Assembly (NCBI RefSeq): GCF_014764705.1
Contig: NZ_JACXXG010000016.1
Location: 1 to 64,000 of the forward strand
From: Stutzerimonas kunmingensis
GTDB taxonomy: Bacteria; Pseudomonadota; Gammaproteobacteria; Pseudomonadales; Pseudomonadaceae
Reading direction: 5' to 3'
Length of the DNA: 64,000 nt
The notes under the pieces are model-generated. The model saw only the letters and a program-made list of their open reading frames with translations. It was not told the DNA's origin and did not search any database. Made by a program: the position numbers and the translations under genes. This document shows positions 1-14,270 of the stretch, piece by piece; position 1 is the first letter of the stretch; every line of letters starts with the position of its first letter.

Positions 1-58
1 TCTTGCCGGTATATTCGAGTTCGGAGAAGGTCTTCTGCACGCGCGTAACAAAGCTCAT
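1..58 (-). CDS. N-terminal 19 codons of an unidentified gene (cut by window edge)
   Basis: An ATG at 58 reading leftwards opens a frame (MSFVTRVQKTFSELEYTGK) that runs off the window. It is too short to assign to a family. It has the same orientation as the HMG-CoA-lyase-like gene that ends at 147, so the two could be co-transcribed; this is inference only. The 88-bp gap between them shows no clear terminator. Confidence 0.4.
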   Translation of the reverse strand, partial: MSFVTRVQKTFSELEYTGK

Positions 59-146
59 GGAGGGGGCTGGTTGAGGGGGCTCAGTGTGCCAAGGGTGGGG
101 GCGGCTGGCTATTTATGCAGTGTCTCCCTAGACGGTCCGCCCGGAT

Positions 147-1082
147 TTAAACGCCAGCTTCCTCCATCCACTTCGGTTTCGGATAACGACGATCGGCCTT
201 GCCGGCCTTGAGCACGGCGCCCGGTACGTCGTGGCCGACAAGTTGGGGCAGGTCGGTGGCGCATTGCAGTAGGCGGTCGAGATCGACGCCGGTGTCTAGG
301 CCCATGCGCTGGAACATATGCACGAGATCTTCGGTGCAGATATTGCCGCTGGCACCTGGCGCGTAAGGGCAGCCGCCGAGGCCGCCGAGGGAGGCGTCGA
401 AGCGGACGATTCCGGCGTTCAGCGCTGCCAGTGCGTTGGCCAGGCCCATGCCGCGGGTGTTGTGGAAGTGTGCGGTGAATACTGCCTGCGGCCAGCTGTT
501 CAGCACTTCGCGGCAGATGCGCTCGACCTGCGCCGGGTCGGCCATGCCGGTGGTGTCGCAGAGGGTGATGCCTTGCACGCCGATCTCCAGCAGGCGTTGC
601 ACCAGCTCATAGACGCGCCGCTCGGGCACGTCGCCCTCGAAGGGGCAGCCGAAGGTGGTCGATAGCGAGGCGTTGATGAATACGCCACTGCCGCGAGTGA
701 CTTCGATGATTTCGCGGAACTGCACCAGCGACTGTTCGGGTGTCATGCGCAGGTTGGCCAGGCCGTGGGTGTCGCTGGCCGACATCACCAGGTTGATCTC
801 GTCCACCTCGCAGGCCAGCGCGCGCTCGCAGCCCTTCGCGTTGGGCACCAGCACGGTGTACTCGACGCCCTCCGCACGGCGGATGCCGCGCATCACGTCT
901 TCGGCGTCGCGCAGGTTGGGGATGGCCTTGGGCGAGGTGAAGGAGGTGACTTCGATCTTCGCCAGCCCGGTTTGCGAGAGGCGGTCGATCAGGGCGATCT
1001 TGGCTTCGGTCGGCACGAAGTTCGCTTCGATCTGGAAGCCGTCGCGGGTGGCGACTTCCTGGATGTACAGGCGTTTGCTCAT
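147..1082 (-). CDS. Hydroxymethylglutaryl-CoA lyase-like enzyme (pyruvate carboxyltransferase/HMGL family)
   Basis: A 311-aa TIM-barrel lyase of the HMGL-like family, which cleaves branched 3-hydroxyacyl-CoAs such as HMG-CoA into acetyl-CoA plus a keto acid. Visible motifs are the metal/catalytic RDGFQ near residue 13, the HFHNTRGMGLAN segment, and the GLGGCPYAPGASGN loop carrying the catalytic cysteine. The ATG at 1082 (MSKRLYIQEV) was chosen because the family begins there; the upstream in-frame extension would read through repeat DNA. The neighbours are a CaiB-type CoA-transferase and a LysR regulator rather than the liu leucine genes. The true substrate may therefore be another CoA ester, for example a citramalyl-CoA-like compound (inference). 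The enzyme is expected to be cytosolic. Confidence 0.85.
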   Translation of the reverse strand: MSKRLYIQEVATRDGFQIEANFVPTEAKIALIDRLSQTGLAKIEVTSFTSPKAIPNLRDAEDVMRGIRRAEGVEYTVLVPNAKGCERALACEVDEINLVMSASDTHGLANLRMTPEQSLVQFREIIEVTRGSGVFINASLSTTFGCPFEGDVPERRVYELVQRLLEIGVQGITLCDTTGMADPAQVERICREVLNSWPQAVFTAHFHNTRGMGLANALAALNAGIVRFDASLGGLGGCPYAPGASGNICTEDLVHMFQRMGLDTGVDLDRLLQCATDLPQLVGHDVPGAVLKAGKADRRYPKPKWMEEAGV

Positions 1083-1108
1083 GGGAGTCCTGTCGGTTGT
1101 GCCTGGGC

Positions 1109-1264
1109 GTAGGGTGGACGACGCTTTACCCATCCACCGTTGTGGCTTGCTGGCTGGTGGACAAGCTTCGCGTTGTCCACCCTACGTATGGGCGTAGGGT
1201 GGATGACGCTCCAGCCAGCCACCGTTCGGAGGTGGCGGATGAAAGAAGCGTCATCCACCCTACG
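1109..1264. repeat. Two adjacent GTAGGGTGGA-type palindromic repeats
   Basis: Unit 1 has 11-bp perfect inverted arms, GTAGGGTGGAC (1109-1119) and GTCCACCCTAC (1175-1185). Unit 2 has 18-bp perfect arms, CGTAGGGTGGATGACGCT (1193-1210) and its exact complement at 1247-1264, with an inner GCCACC/GGTGGC hairpin (1218-1223/1231-1236). They fill the gap between the lyase and CoA-transferase genes. Related copies are at 34988-35020 and 63621-63686. They behave like REP-type dispersed palindromes. Confidence 0.85.
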
Positions 1265-1270
1265 TGGCGT

Positions 1271-2473
1271 TCAGATGATCCCGCGCTCGCGCAGGCCCTG
1301 GCGTTGTACATCGGTGAGGCCGAGGCCGGCCAGCACGTCGTCGGTGTGCTCGCCCAGTTGCGGGCCGCCTTCGCCGATGCGCCCTGGCGTGCGCGACAGC
1401 TTGGGCAGCACGCCCGGTACCTTGAGCGGGCCGGCGAAGGTCTGCACCTGCTCGATCATCTGCCGCGCCAGGTAGTGCGGGTCCTTCACGATATCGGCGG
1501 CGGTGTAGGGATAGCCGGCCGGCACGCGGGCGCCCTTGAGTGCTTCGATCACCTCGTCGCGGCTGTGCTGGATGGTCCATTCGCCGATGGCGGCATCGAT
1601 CAGCTCGGCGTGCTGGGCGCGGCCGTCGTTGTGGGCGAAGCGCGGGTCATCGGCGAGGTCTTGGCGGCCCATCAGGGTCATCAGGCGCTTGTAGATGCTG
1701 TCGCCATTGCCGGCGATCAGCACGTAGGCGCCGTCATTGCACAGGTAGGAGTTGGACGGGGTGATGCCGGGCAGGGCGCTGCCGGCTGGCTCGCGGACAT
1801 AGCCGAAGGCGTCGTATTCGGGCACGAGGCTTTCCATCATGGCGAACACCGACTCGTACAGCGCCACGTCGATTTCCTGACCCTGGCCGCTACGGTTGCG
1901 CTCCTGCAGGGCGAGTAATACACCGATCACGCCATACAACGAGGACAGCGAATCGCCGATGCTGACGCCAACCCGCACCGGCGGCTGGCCCGGATAGCCG
2001 GAGAGGTGGCGCAGGCCACCCATGGCTTCGCCGATCACGCCGAAGCCCGGCAGGTCGCGATAGGGACCGGTCTGGCCGTAGCCGGAAATGCGCAGCATGA
2101 TCAGCCGAGGGTTCAGCTTCGACAGCTCATCCCAGCCCAGGCCCCATTCTTCCAGCGTGCCGGGGCGGAAGTTCTCCACCAGGATGTCGGCTTCGTCCAC
2201 CAGCTGGCGGACGATTGCCTGGCCTTCCGCGGCCTTGAGATCCAGCGTCACCGAGCGCTTGTTGCGCGACTGCACATGCCACCAGAGCGAGGTGCCGTCC
2301 TTGAGCTTGCGCCACTTGCGCAACGGGTCGCCGACCTTGGGCGGCTCGATCTTGATCACATCGGCGCCGAATTCGCCGAGCAGCTTGCTGGCGAAAGGGC
2401 CGGCGATTAGTTGGCCCATCTCGATCACCTTGAGGCCCTGCAGCGGCAGGTTCTTGTCTGTCTGTTCGCTCAT
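1271..2473 (-). CDS. CaiB/BaiF family CoA-transferase
   Basis: A 400-aa family III CoA-transferase, which moves CoA between carboxylic acids through an aspartyl-CoA intermediate. The N-terminal GLKVIEMGQLIAGP and EFGADVIKIEPP segments are family signatures. The likely catalytic Asp lies in GVSIGDSLSSLYG, about residue 175. The ATG at 2473 is preferred over a GTG one codon upstream. It is probably co-transcribed with the HMGL-like lyase downstream, although palindromic repeats separate them. Together the pair suggests activation of a dicarboxylic or hydroxy acid to its CoA ester followed by cleavage; the substrate cannot be read from sequence. Confidence 0.88.
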   Translation of the reverse strand: MSEQTDKNLPLQGLKVIEMGQLIAGPFASKLLGEFGADVIKIEPPKVGDPLRKWRKLKDGTSLWWHVQSRNKRSVTLDLKAAEGQAIVRQLVDEADILVENFRPGTLEEWGLGWDELSKLNPRLIMLRISGYGQTGPYRDLPGFGVIGEAMGGLRHLSGYPGQPPVRVGVSIGDSLSSLYGVIGVLLALQERNRSGQGQEIDVALYESVFAMMESLVPEYDAFGYVREPAGSALPGITPSNSYLCNDGAYVLIAGNGDSIYKRLMTLMGRQDLADDPRFAHNDGRAQHAELIDAAIGEWTIQHSRDEVIEALKGARVPAGYPYTAADIVKDPHYLARQMIEQVQTFAGPLKVPGVLPKLSRTPGRIGEGGPQLGEHTDDVLAGLGLTDVQRQGLRERGII

Positions 2474-2551
2474 CACGACACCTGTGCCGGTTGGTTCATG
2501 GTGCCGAGCATGACCGACGCATCGGCAGCGGACAATTGGCCGTTTGCCAAG

Positions 2552-2578
2552 TTAGGTTTCGCGCTTCACGAAGGCTAA
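2552..2578. promoter_or_regulatory. Imperfect palindrome in LysR/CoA-transferase divergent region
   Basis: TTAGGTTTCG (2552-2561), a 7-nt spacer, then CGAAGGCTAA (2569-2578); the arms match at 8 of 10 positions. It sits between the divergent starts at 2473 and 2650, the usual place for a LysR-type operator. Binding by the adjacent regulator is inferred. Confidence 0.55.
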
Positions 2579-2649
2579 GACGAAAGGAGCTTTGAAAAAC
2601 TCGGGCTGAGCGGCGCATGCTTCGTCTACCGCGAATACGGGAATCCAAT

Positions 2650-3549
2650 ATGCGCCGCATCGATTTCGTCACCCTTCGGCTGTTCGTCGCCATCGCCGAG
2701 ACCCGCAGCCTGACCCGCGCTGCCGAGCGCGAGCATCTGGCGCTGGCGGCGGTGAGCAAGCGCGTCAGCGATCTGGAAGGGCAGCTCGGCGTCAGCCTGC
2801 TCTATCGCCAGCCCAAGGGCGTTGAGCTGACGCCGGCCGGCCACGCGCTGCTGCACCACGCGCGCAACCTGCTGGACAACCTGCAGCAGCTGGACGCTGA
2901 CCTCAGCGAGTTCAGCCAGGGCGTGAAGGGCCATGTGCGCATCCACGCCAATACCTCGGCGGTGATCGAATTCCTGCCCGAGGACCTGAGTACTTTCACC
3001 CGCCAGCACCCGGAGGTGAAGATCGACCTGGAGGAGCGCGTCAGCAGCGACACCCTGCGTGCGCTGCGCGAAGGGCTGACCGATATCGGCATCTTCGCCG
3101 GGCATATGCCGGCCGAGGACCTGCAGGTGTTTCCCTATCGCGAGGACCGGCTGGTGCTGGTCACGCCGCGCGAGCATGCGTTGGCTGAACGTGCACAAAT
3201 TGCCCTGCGTGATGCCGCTGGCTTCGACTTCATTGGCCTGCAACAGGACGCCTCGCTGCACGCGCTGCTGCAGCAATCGGCGCAACAGATGGGTACGCCG
3301 CTGCGTCTGCGCATTCAGGTGCGCAGCTTCGAGGCGATCTGTCGAATGATTCACACCGGCATGGGCATCGGTGTGCTGCCCGAGCAGGTGGTGCGCAACT
3401 ACCTGCCGGCGCTGGACGTGGCCATGGTGCCGTTGACCGATGCGTGGGCGCGGCGCGAGCTGAAGCTCGGCGTGCGCAATCTGGAAAGCCTGTCGGTGAC
3501 TGCGAGGCAGATGCTTGAGCACCTCACCGCTCGCGAAGGCAATGGCTGA
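2650..3549 (+). CDS. LysR-family transcriptional regulator
   Basis: A 299-aa regulator with an N-terminal winged helix-turn-helix (residues about 3-60, containing SLTRAAEREHLALAAVSKRV) and a C-terminal periplasmic-binding-like effector domain from about residue 90. The ATG at 2650 (MRRIDFVTLR) follows a purine-rich CGGGA and matches the normal family start; an upstream in-frame ATG at 2617 lacks support. It is transcribed divergently from the CoA-transferase/lyase pair, with a palindrome between them, so it most likely controls that pair in response to a pathway intermediate. This is the standard LysR arrangement; the effector is unknown. Confidence 0.9.
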   Translation: MRRIDFVTLRLFVAIAETRSLTRAAEREHLALAAVSKRVSDLEGQLGVSLLYRQPKGVELTPAGHALLHHARNLLDNLQQLDADLSEFSQGVKGHVRIHANTSAVIEFLPEDLSTFTRQHPEVKIDLEERVSSDTLRALREGLTDIGIFAGHMPAEDLQVFPYREDRLVLVTPREHALAERAQIALRDAAGFDFIGLQQDASLHALLQQSAQQMGTPLRLRIQVRSFEAICRMIHTGMGIGVLPEQVVRNYLPALDVAMVPLTDAWARRELKLGVRNLESLSVTARQMLEHLTAREGNG

Positions 3550-3571
3550 AGGAGCGCGCCGGGCCTAGTGA

Positions 3572-4696
<1,125 letters not shown>

Positions 4697-5080
4697 GGCA
4701 AGTCCGCCAATGGTCTGTTAGACCAATGTGCAGTTTCGGCCACGGCGCTGGCTGCACAGAATGGCGGCGTCTATCTGCGTGATCGGACAAGTGTGTATTC
4801 CAACCGGATGGTTGAACGAGCGGCCCTTGAGGCCGCTTTTTTTTGCCTGCAAAACGCGTCCGCGGGTGTCGGGGCCGTAGCATTCAGCTACGCGAAAGCT
4901 CTGGCAAATGGCGGTAGTGCACACGCCATGCGGTGAGGCGCGGTCTATGCTTGAGCAAAGCCGATACGCCAAGGGTGGCGTGCTTGGCTGGAGTGCACCG
5001 TCTGACAGGCGCTGGGTTGGTCATTGGGTTCGCCTGCTGGACAGGGTTCTGCATACCAACAAGACAGACGAGGAACTGCC
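4697..5080. other. Intergenic region: terminator then acsA upstream region
   Basis: 384 bp without a gene. It holds the rho-independent terminator at 4818-4844 and a small hairpin, CGTAGC-attca-GCTACG (4876-4892), that could be an operator or leader element for acsA. No convincing sigma-54 or sigma-70 promoter could be fixed by eye. Confidence 0.5.
4818..4844 (+). terminator. Rho-independent terminator after TRAP receptor gene
   Basis: Stem GCGGCC (4820-4825), loop CTTGA, complementary GGCCGC (4831-4836), followed by eight T residues. Confidence 0.9.
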
Positions 5081-7036
5081 ATGAGCGCTGCGTCCGTATA
5101 TCCGGTTCGGCCCGAGGTGGCCGCTCAATCACTGACCAACGAAGCCAGCTACAAGGCCATGTACCAGCAGTCGGTGATCAATCCCGAGGGCTTCTGGCGT
5201 GAACAGGCGGCGCGGCTGAACTGGATCCGGCCTTTCACCGAGGTCAAGCGCACCTCCTTCGACGATCACCATGTGGATATCAAATGGTTCGCCGATGGCA
5301 CGCTCAACGTCTCGGCCAACTGCCTGGATCGGCACCTGGCCGAGCGCGGCGATCAGCTGGCAATCATCTGGGAGGGCGATGATCCTTCCGAACACCGCGA
5401 GATCACCTACCGCGAGCTGCACCAGGAAGTCAGCAAGTTCGCCAATGCGCTGCGCGGGCAGGATGTGCACCGCGGCGACGTGGTGACCATCTACATGCCG
5501 ATGATTCCAGAGGCCGCGGTGGCGATGCTGGCCTGTGCGCGCATCGGCGCTATCCACTCGGTGGTGTTCGGTGGCTTCTCCCCGGAAGCGCTGGCCGGGC
5601 GCATCATTGATGGTCAGTCGAAGATCGTGATCACCGCCGACGAAGGCGTTCGCGGCGGCAAACCCGTGCCGCTCAAGGGGAATGTCGACGAGGCGCTGAC
5701 CAATCCCCAGACCAGCTGTGTGAAGAAGATCATCGTCGTGCGCCGCACGGGTGCGGACATCCGCTGGCACTCGCATCGCGACATCTGCTACGACGACCTG
5801 ATGCGCGTGGCCGGTGAGGTTTGCGCGCCGAAGGAAATGGGGGCCGAGGAGCCGCTGTTCATCCTTTATACCTCCGGCTCCACGGGCAAGCCGAAGGGCG
5901 TTCTGCATACCTGCGGCGGCTATCTGCTCTATGCCGCACTGACTCATGAGCGGGTGTTCGACTACCGCCCCGGGGAGGTCTATTGGTGCACGGCCGATAT
6001 CGGCTGGATCACCGGGCACAGCTACCTGATCTACGGCCCGCTGGCCAACGGCGCGACGACGCTGATGTACGAAGGCGTGCCGAATCATCCGGACGTTACC
6101 CGCATCGCCCGGATCATCGACAAGCACAAGGTGAACATCCTCTACACGGCGCCCACGGCGATCCGCGCCATGATGGCCGAGGGGGCCGCGGCGGTGGAGG
6201 GGGCCGACGGCTCCAGCCTGCGCCTGCTCGGCACGGTGGGCGAACCGATCAATCCCGAGGCATGGCACTGGTATTACGAAACGGTCGGCCAATCGCGCTG
6301 CCCCATCGTCGATACCTGGTGGCAGACCGAGACTGGCGGCATCCTGATCAGCCCGCTGCCGGGGGCGACCGCGCTCAAGCCAGGCTCCGCCACGCGCCCG
6401 CTGTTCGGCGTGGTGCCGGGGTTGGTGGACAACCTCGGCAACCTGCTCGAAGGCCCTGCCGAGGGCAATCTGGTGATCCTCGACTCCTGGCCGGGGCAGA
6501 TGCGCACCATCTACAAGGACCACGACCGCTTCGTCGACACCTACTTCAAGACCTTCCGCGGCATGTATTTTACCGGCGATGGCGCGCGTCGCGACGAGGA
6601 TGGCTATTACTGGATCACCGGAAGAGTCGATGACGTGCTCAACGTGTCCGGGCACCGCATGGGCACCGCGGAGATAGAAAGCGCCATGGTCGCCCATGCC
6701 AAGGTGGCCGAAGCGGCAGCGGTGGGCGTTCCGCATGCACTGAAGGGCCAGGCGATCTACGTGTATGTGACCTTGGTCAGCGGCGTGCAGCCCACGGACG
6801 CGCTGCGCCAGGAGCTGCAGCAGTGGGTGCGCAAGGAGATCGGGCCGATCGCCGTGCCGGATGTGATTCAGTGGGCACCTGGGCTGCCGAAGACGCGTTC
6901 CGGCAAGATCATGCGCCGGCTGCTGCGCAAGATCGCCACGGACGATTATGACGCGCTGGGCGATACCTCGACCCTGGCCGATCCTGGTGTGGTCGATCAG
7001 CTGATCGAGGCTCATGAGGTGGTGAAGAAGCGCTGA
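5081..7036 (+). CDS. acsA: Acetyl-CoA synthetase
   Basis: A 651-aa AMP-forming acetate-CoA ligase, equal to the usual Acs length. It activates acetate to acetyl-CoA through acetyl-AMP in the cytosol. The P-loop-like [12 protein letters not shown] lies near residue 263. The acetylatable catalytic lysine is Lys609 in [10 protein letters not shown], the same number as in the Salmonella enzyme. The ATG at 5081 ([11 protein letters not shown]) follows GAGGAAC. It is monocistronic by appearance, with the TRAP receptor terminator upstream. Acs in this group usually serves acetate scavenging and growth on ethanol or fatty acids; the fadBA operon nearby fits but is not linked. Confidence 0.97.
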   Translation: MSAASVYPVRPEVAAQSLTNEASYKAMYQQSVINPEGFWREQAARLNWIRPFTEVKRTSFDDHHVDIKWFADGTLNVSANCLDRHLAERGDQLAIIWEGDDPSEHREITYRELHQEVSKFANALRGQDVHRGDVVTIYMPMIPEAAVAMLACARIGAIHSVVFGGFSPEALAGRIIDGQSKIVITADEGVRGGKPVPLKGNVDEALTNPQTSCVKKIIVVRRTGADIRWHSHRDICYDDLMRVAGEVCAPKEMGAEEPLFILYTSGSTGKPKGVLHTCGGYLLYAALTHERVFDYRPGEVYWCTADIGWITGHSYLIYGPLANGATTLMYEGVPNHPDVTRIARIIDKHKVNILYTAPTAIRAMMAEGAAAVEGADGSSLRLLGTVGEPINPEAWHWYYETVGQSRCPIVDTWWQTETGGILISPLPGATALKPGSATRPLFGVVPGLVDNLGNLLEGPAEGNLVILDSWPGQMRTIYKDHDRFVDTYFKTFRGMYFTGDGARRDEDGYYWITGRVDDVLNVSGHRMGTAEIESAMVAHAKVAEAAAVGVPHALKGQAIYVYVTLVSGVQPTDALRQELQQWVRKEIGPIAVPDVIQWAPGLPKTRSGKIMRRLLRKIATDDYDALGDTSTLADPGVVDQLIEAHEVVKKR

Positions 7037-7154
7037 AGGCAAGGGAGACCGGAGCGTAGTCACGCAGCCGGTCGCCTCTACCCATGAGCCTGTGCCCGGC
7101 GGCAATGCCACGACTCGCCGGGCTCGATGTTTCCCGCTTGTATGGCCGCGGGGA

Positions 7155-7517
7155 TCAGACGCCGGCGGGCGGGCTTTTCAGGCTGTCATTGCCGGTTACG
7201 GTGGTGCCGTTGGTGGCTGCCTCGGCATTGGCTTGCAGTTGCTGACTATCTTTTTCCGAGCGTTCGAACGGCATGTGGTGCGAGCGGCCTTCGGCCATGC
7301 CGGCCTGTTCGTTGATTTCATTGAACACGCGCTTGGCCTCGCAGTGCCCGGTTACGCCACGGGACAGCGCCAGGCCGCCGATACCCAGCTGCAGCAGTCC
7401 GCCCAAACCGCCGCGGCTGAGGCCCTTGGCAAGGAAATACAGCCCGCCGGCCAGGGACATGGCGCGCTCCCAGCCGTGGACGTTCTGATTCTGGTGGTTC
7501 GAGGACTTGTTGTTCAT
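7155..7517 (-). CDS. DUF2892 (YgaP-like transmembrane) small protein
   Basis: A 120-aa protein. The core HGWERAMSLAGGLYFLAK through RGVTGHCEAKRVF matches the YgaP-type two-helix membrane domain (DUF2892). Two hydrophobic Gly-rich segments (about residues 17-50) are followed by a polar tail. No rhodanese domain is attached. The ATG at 7517 has GGAG seven bases upstream; an alternative ATG at 7538 has weaker support. The function of the family is unknown. It stands alone, between convergent acsA and the oligopeptidase gene. Confidence 0.75.
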   Translation of the reverse strand: MNNKSSNHQNQNVHGWERAMSLAGGLYFLAKGLSRGGLGGLLQLGIGGLALSRGVTGHCEAKRVFNEINEQAGMAEGRSHHMPFERSEKDSQQLQANAEAATNGTTVTGNDSLKSPPAGV

Positions 7518-7807
7518 GGGTGGCTCCGACGAGGACATTCTCAATGAATGACTCTCGCCAGCGCAGGCTGTTCGGTGCCGCAGGTCGGCATCTGGCGACA
7601 ACGCGGTGTAATGGCTGTTGTGGGAAGCCAAACGGATGCAGGTGGAGCGAGCCAGGGCGCGCCAATGCGTTGGAGCGTACTGACCGCGAATCGTGAAGAA
7701 TGCGACGGACGAGCTTCGCGGCCAACACCTGCGCGGGGCAGCCGTGCTTCACGGTCGGCCCCGAGGATGAATGTCTCGCGCAATCCGAAGAGCCGCGCGC
7801 GTGCGTG

Positions 7808-9841
7808 CTAACCGGCCATGCCGAATCCCTTGAGCACGAAGGCGTACTCCAGCGCCACGTCCTTGAGCGCCTGGTAGCGACCGCTCATGCCACCGTGCCC
7901 GGCGCCAAATTCGGTCTTGAGCAGCAGCAGGTTGTCGTCGGTGCGGGTGGCGCGCAGCTTGGCGACCCACTTGGCGGCTTCCCAGTACTGCACGCGGCTG
8001 TCGTTGTAGCCGGCCACCGCGAGCAGCGAGGGGTAGGCCTGGGCGCGGATATTTTCGTAGGGCGCGTAGGCCTTGATCCGCTCATGCACCTCCGGTTGAT
8101 TCGGATCGCCCCACTCGTCGTATTCGGTCACGGTCAGCGGCAGGTCGGCGTTGAGCATGGTATTGAGCACGTCGACGAAAGGCACCTCGGCGACGGCCGC
8201 ACCGAACAGCTCAGGGCGCATGTTCAGCACTGCCCCGATCAGCAGGCCACCGGCGCTGCCGCCGCTGATGGCCAAGCGCTCTGAGGTGGTGTAGCCATCG
8301 GCCAGCAGCTGCTCGGCGCTGGCGATGAAGTCGCTGAAGGTGTTCGGTTTGTGCTCCAGCTTGCCGGCACGGTACCAGGCCTCGCCGAGATCGCCGCCGC
8401 CGCGCACATGGGCGATTGCGAAGACGAAACCGCGGTCGAGCAGCGACAGGCGCGCATGGGAGAACCACGGATCGAGGCTGTGCCCATAGGCGCCGTAACC
8501 GTAGAGATAGAGCGGAGCCGGCTTGCCGAAGCTGTCACGCTGGCCGACCAGGCTGATGGGGATCTGCGTGCCGTCCTGGGCGGTCGCCCAGATGCGTCGA
8601 CTTTCATAGGCGTCCGCATCGAAGGGGCCTTCCACCGGGGTTTCCTTGAGCACTTCCTGCGTGCCGTCGGCCAGCGTCAGCTGGCGGATCTGCGCCGGGC
8701 GATTCAACGCCTCGTAGCGCAGGCGGATCACCGTGCTGGTGAACTCCAGCGAATTCTGCACGTACAGGCTGTAGGCCGCATCGGGCAGCTGCAGGCGATA
8801 GGGCTGCACGCCCTGTGGCCGCACCTCGATCACCGGCAGGCCGCCTTCGCGCAGGGTCAGGGTGATCGCCTCGGCGTTGAGGCTGACGTCCTCGAGCATC
8901 ACCGCGTCGTCATGGGCAACCAGTTCCTGCCAGTGCTCCCGCTCGGGCTGCGCCTCGCTGGCGTGATAGAGCGCGAAGTTGATGCCAGCCTGATTGCTGC
9001 GGATCAGCCAGCTCCACTGACCTTCGTGAAGGCCATGATCGGGAAAGTACTCGTGGTCTTCCTGGCGTGGTGCCAGGCACGTCCATTGACCTTCCGGCTC
9101 GTCCGCCGACAGCACCCAGGCTTCGCTGTTGGTCTTGCTGTGGGAAAGGATGACCAGCTGGCGCTCGGAGCTGGTGCGGTAGCAATGCACGAAGAAGCGC
9201 CCGTCCGGGTCGTGATAAACCTCGCTGCTGCCCGTATCGCCAAGGCGATGGCGGTAAATCTTGTGCGGGCGGTGGGTGTCGTCCAGTTCACCGTAGAACA
9301 GCGTCTGGCTGTCGTTGGCCCAGGTCATGCTGCCGTCGCAATCGTCGAAGGGCAGGGCGGTCACGTCGCCGCTGGCGAGATCCTTGACGAACAGTCGGTA
9401 GATCTCGTCGCCTTCGCGATCGAGGCTGTAGGCGAGCTTGCTGTGGTCCTGACTGACGCTGAACGCGCCCAGGGAGAGGAAGCCGCCTTCGGCCAGCTCG
9501 TTGGGGTCGAGCAGCAGCTGTTCGGCGTCCTCGTCAACGGTGAGCGAGCCATCGACCGGGCGTGGGCAGCGATAGTGCCGCGGGTATTCGTCGCCAGCGG
9601 CGGTGCGCTGGTAATACAGCCACGGTCCCCAAGGCGACGGCAGGGACAGGTCGGTTTCGCGGATGCGGCCCTTGATTTCCTGGAACAGCGTCTCGCGCAG
9701 TTCGGACTGGTCGGCGAGCTGTTCTTCGAGATAGGCATTCTCCGCCTTGAGGTATGCCAGCACGTCGTCGGCGTCGCGATTCTCCAGCCAGCGATAGGGA
9801 TCGGTGCCGGTGTCGGCGCGGGCGATGGGGGCATTGGACAT
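7808..9841 (-). CDS. ptrB: Oligopeptidase B-like S9 family serine peptidase
   Basis: A 677-aa prolyl-oligopeptidase-family enzyme. An N-terminal beta-propeller (DPYRWLEN start, WLYYQRT) is followed by an alpha/beta-hydrolase domain from about residue 410. The nucleophile Ser is in SGGSAGGLL, near residue 527, and the catalytic His in GAGHGGMSGR, near residue 650. Length and motifs suit oligopeptidase B (PtrB), which cuts short peptides after Lys/Arg in the cytosol or periplasm. No signal peptide is evident. The ATG at 9841 has CGGAGTT upstream. It is probably monocistronic; the 290 bp between its stop and the DUF2892 start show nothing I recognise. Confidence 0.88.
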   Translation of the reverse strand: MSNAPIARADTGTDPYRWLENRDADDVLAYLKAENAYLEEQLADQSELRETLFQEIKGRIRETDLSLPSPWGPWLYYQRTAAGDEYPRHYRCPRPVDGSLTVDEDAEQLLLDPNELAEGGFLSLGAFSVSQDHSKLAYSLDREGDEIYRLFVKDLASGDVTALPFDDCDGSMTWANDSQTLFYGELDDTHRPHKIYRHRLGDTGSSEVYHDPDGRFFVHCYRTSSERQLVILSHSKTNSEAWVLSADEPEGQWTCLAPRQEDHEYFPDHGLHEGQWSWLIRSNQAGINFALYHASEAQPEREHWQELVAHDDAVMLEDVSLNAEAITLTLREGGLPVIEVRPQGVQPYRLQLPDAAYSLYVQNSLEFTSTVIRLRYEALNRPAQIRQLTLADGTQEVLKETPVEGPFDADAYESRRIWATAQDGTQIPISLVGQRDSFGKPAPLYLYGYGAYGHSLDPWFSHARLSLLDRGFVFAIAHVRGGGDLGEAWYRAGKLEHKPNTFSDFIASAEQLLADGYTTSERLAISGGSAGGLLIGAVLNMRPELFGAAVAEVPFVDVLNTMLNADLPLTVTEYDEWGDPNQPEVHERIKAYAPYENIRAQAYPSLLAVAGYNDSRVQYWEAAKWVAKLRATRTDDNLLLLKTEFGAGHGGMSGRYQALKDVALEYAFVLKGFGMAG

Positions 9842-13615
<3,774 letters not shown>

Positions 13616-13698
13616 CAGACAGATGCAAATGACTGCGCTAGGCTGACAGCCAATCTCGCGACTGAGCGGGAATATGATTGTCAGCCGGTGCATGGAAG

Positions 13699-13730
13699 CC
13701 GGGGCCTGGTGCCCCGGTTTTTCTTTTTTG
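13699..13730 (+). terminator. Rho-independent terminator of fadBA
   Basis: CCGGGGC (13699-13705), 5-nt loop, GCCCCGG (13711-13717), then a T-rich run broken by one C. Confidence 0.9.
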
Positions 13731-13749
13731 TATTTGTGTGGAGGTAGGC

Positions 13750-13983
13750 ATGCAGTTGCAGCCGGGGCGTTATCGCCATTACAAGGGGCCGGAATATCGC
13801 GTTTTCGCTGTTGCGCGGCACTCCGAGACCGAGGAGTCGGTGGTGTTCTACCAGGCGCTGTATGGGGAACGTGGACTCTGGGTGCGCCCGTTGTCGATGT
13901 TCATCGAGACTGTCGAAGTCAACGGCGAAACGGTCCCGCGTTTCGCATTGATCGAAGCTGAAACGAGCGTTTTCGAAGGTTGA
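13750..13983 (+). CDS. DUF1653 domain protein
   Basis: A 77-aa protein made of a single DUF1653 domain (PGRYRHYKGPEYRVFAVARH; EESVVFYQALYGERGLWVRP; SMFIETV). The ATG at 13750 follows GGAGGTAGGC. It lies between fadA and topA, the position I recall for the P. aeruginosa homologue. The biochemical role of the family is not known; the small beta-rich fold has been compared with RNA-binding domains, which is speculative. Confidence 0.85.
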   Translation: MQLQPGRYRHYKGPEYRVFAVARHSETEESVVFYQALYGERGLWVRPLSMFIETVEVNGETVPRFALIEAETSVFEG

Positions 13984-14270
13984 GCTGGCCAGCGGCCACC
14001 AGGTCCGCGCTTGACCTCACCTCCATCGCCACTATATATAGCGGTGCTTTTCAGACAGAGCTTAAACCTTGCTGTTCGCTGGATGGCATCGAACGGCTGC
14101 TCTGATTCGCACCAGGCGGAGCCGGGCAGGGCGATTTTTCGTCAGGTCGGCCCGTTCGCAAAACGCGCACTAACGTACGCTGATGCCTTGCCGTTTAGCG
14201 CCGGTGCGGGTATTCAAACTGTCGGAGGCGCCGCCTCTGTTCACCTCTAGATTCAGGAACTCTCCTCTCC

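Noticed and set aside
4910..4918. GGCGGTAGT before acsA
   Set aside because: It differs from the ops core, has no adjacent hairpin of the ops type, and precedes a single metabolic gene, not a long surface-polymer operon.
13961..13976. GAAAC-gagc-GTTTT, similar to a PsrA box
   Set aside because: It lies in the last codons of the DUF1653 gene, is imperfect, lacks the tandem partner, and no regulated promoter follows closely.
14011..14250. 79-codon open frame upstream of topA
   Set aside because: No ribosome-binding site, no recognisable sequence, and composition unlike neighbouring genes.
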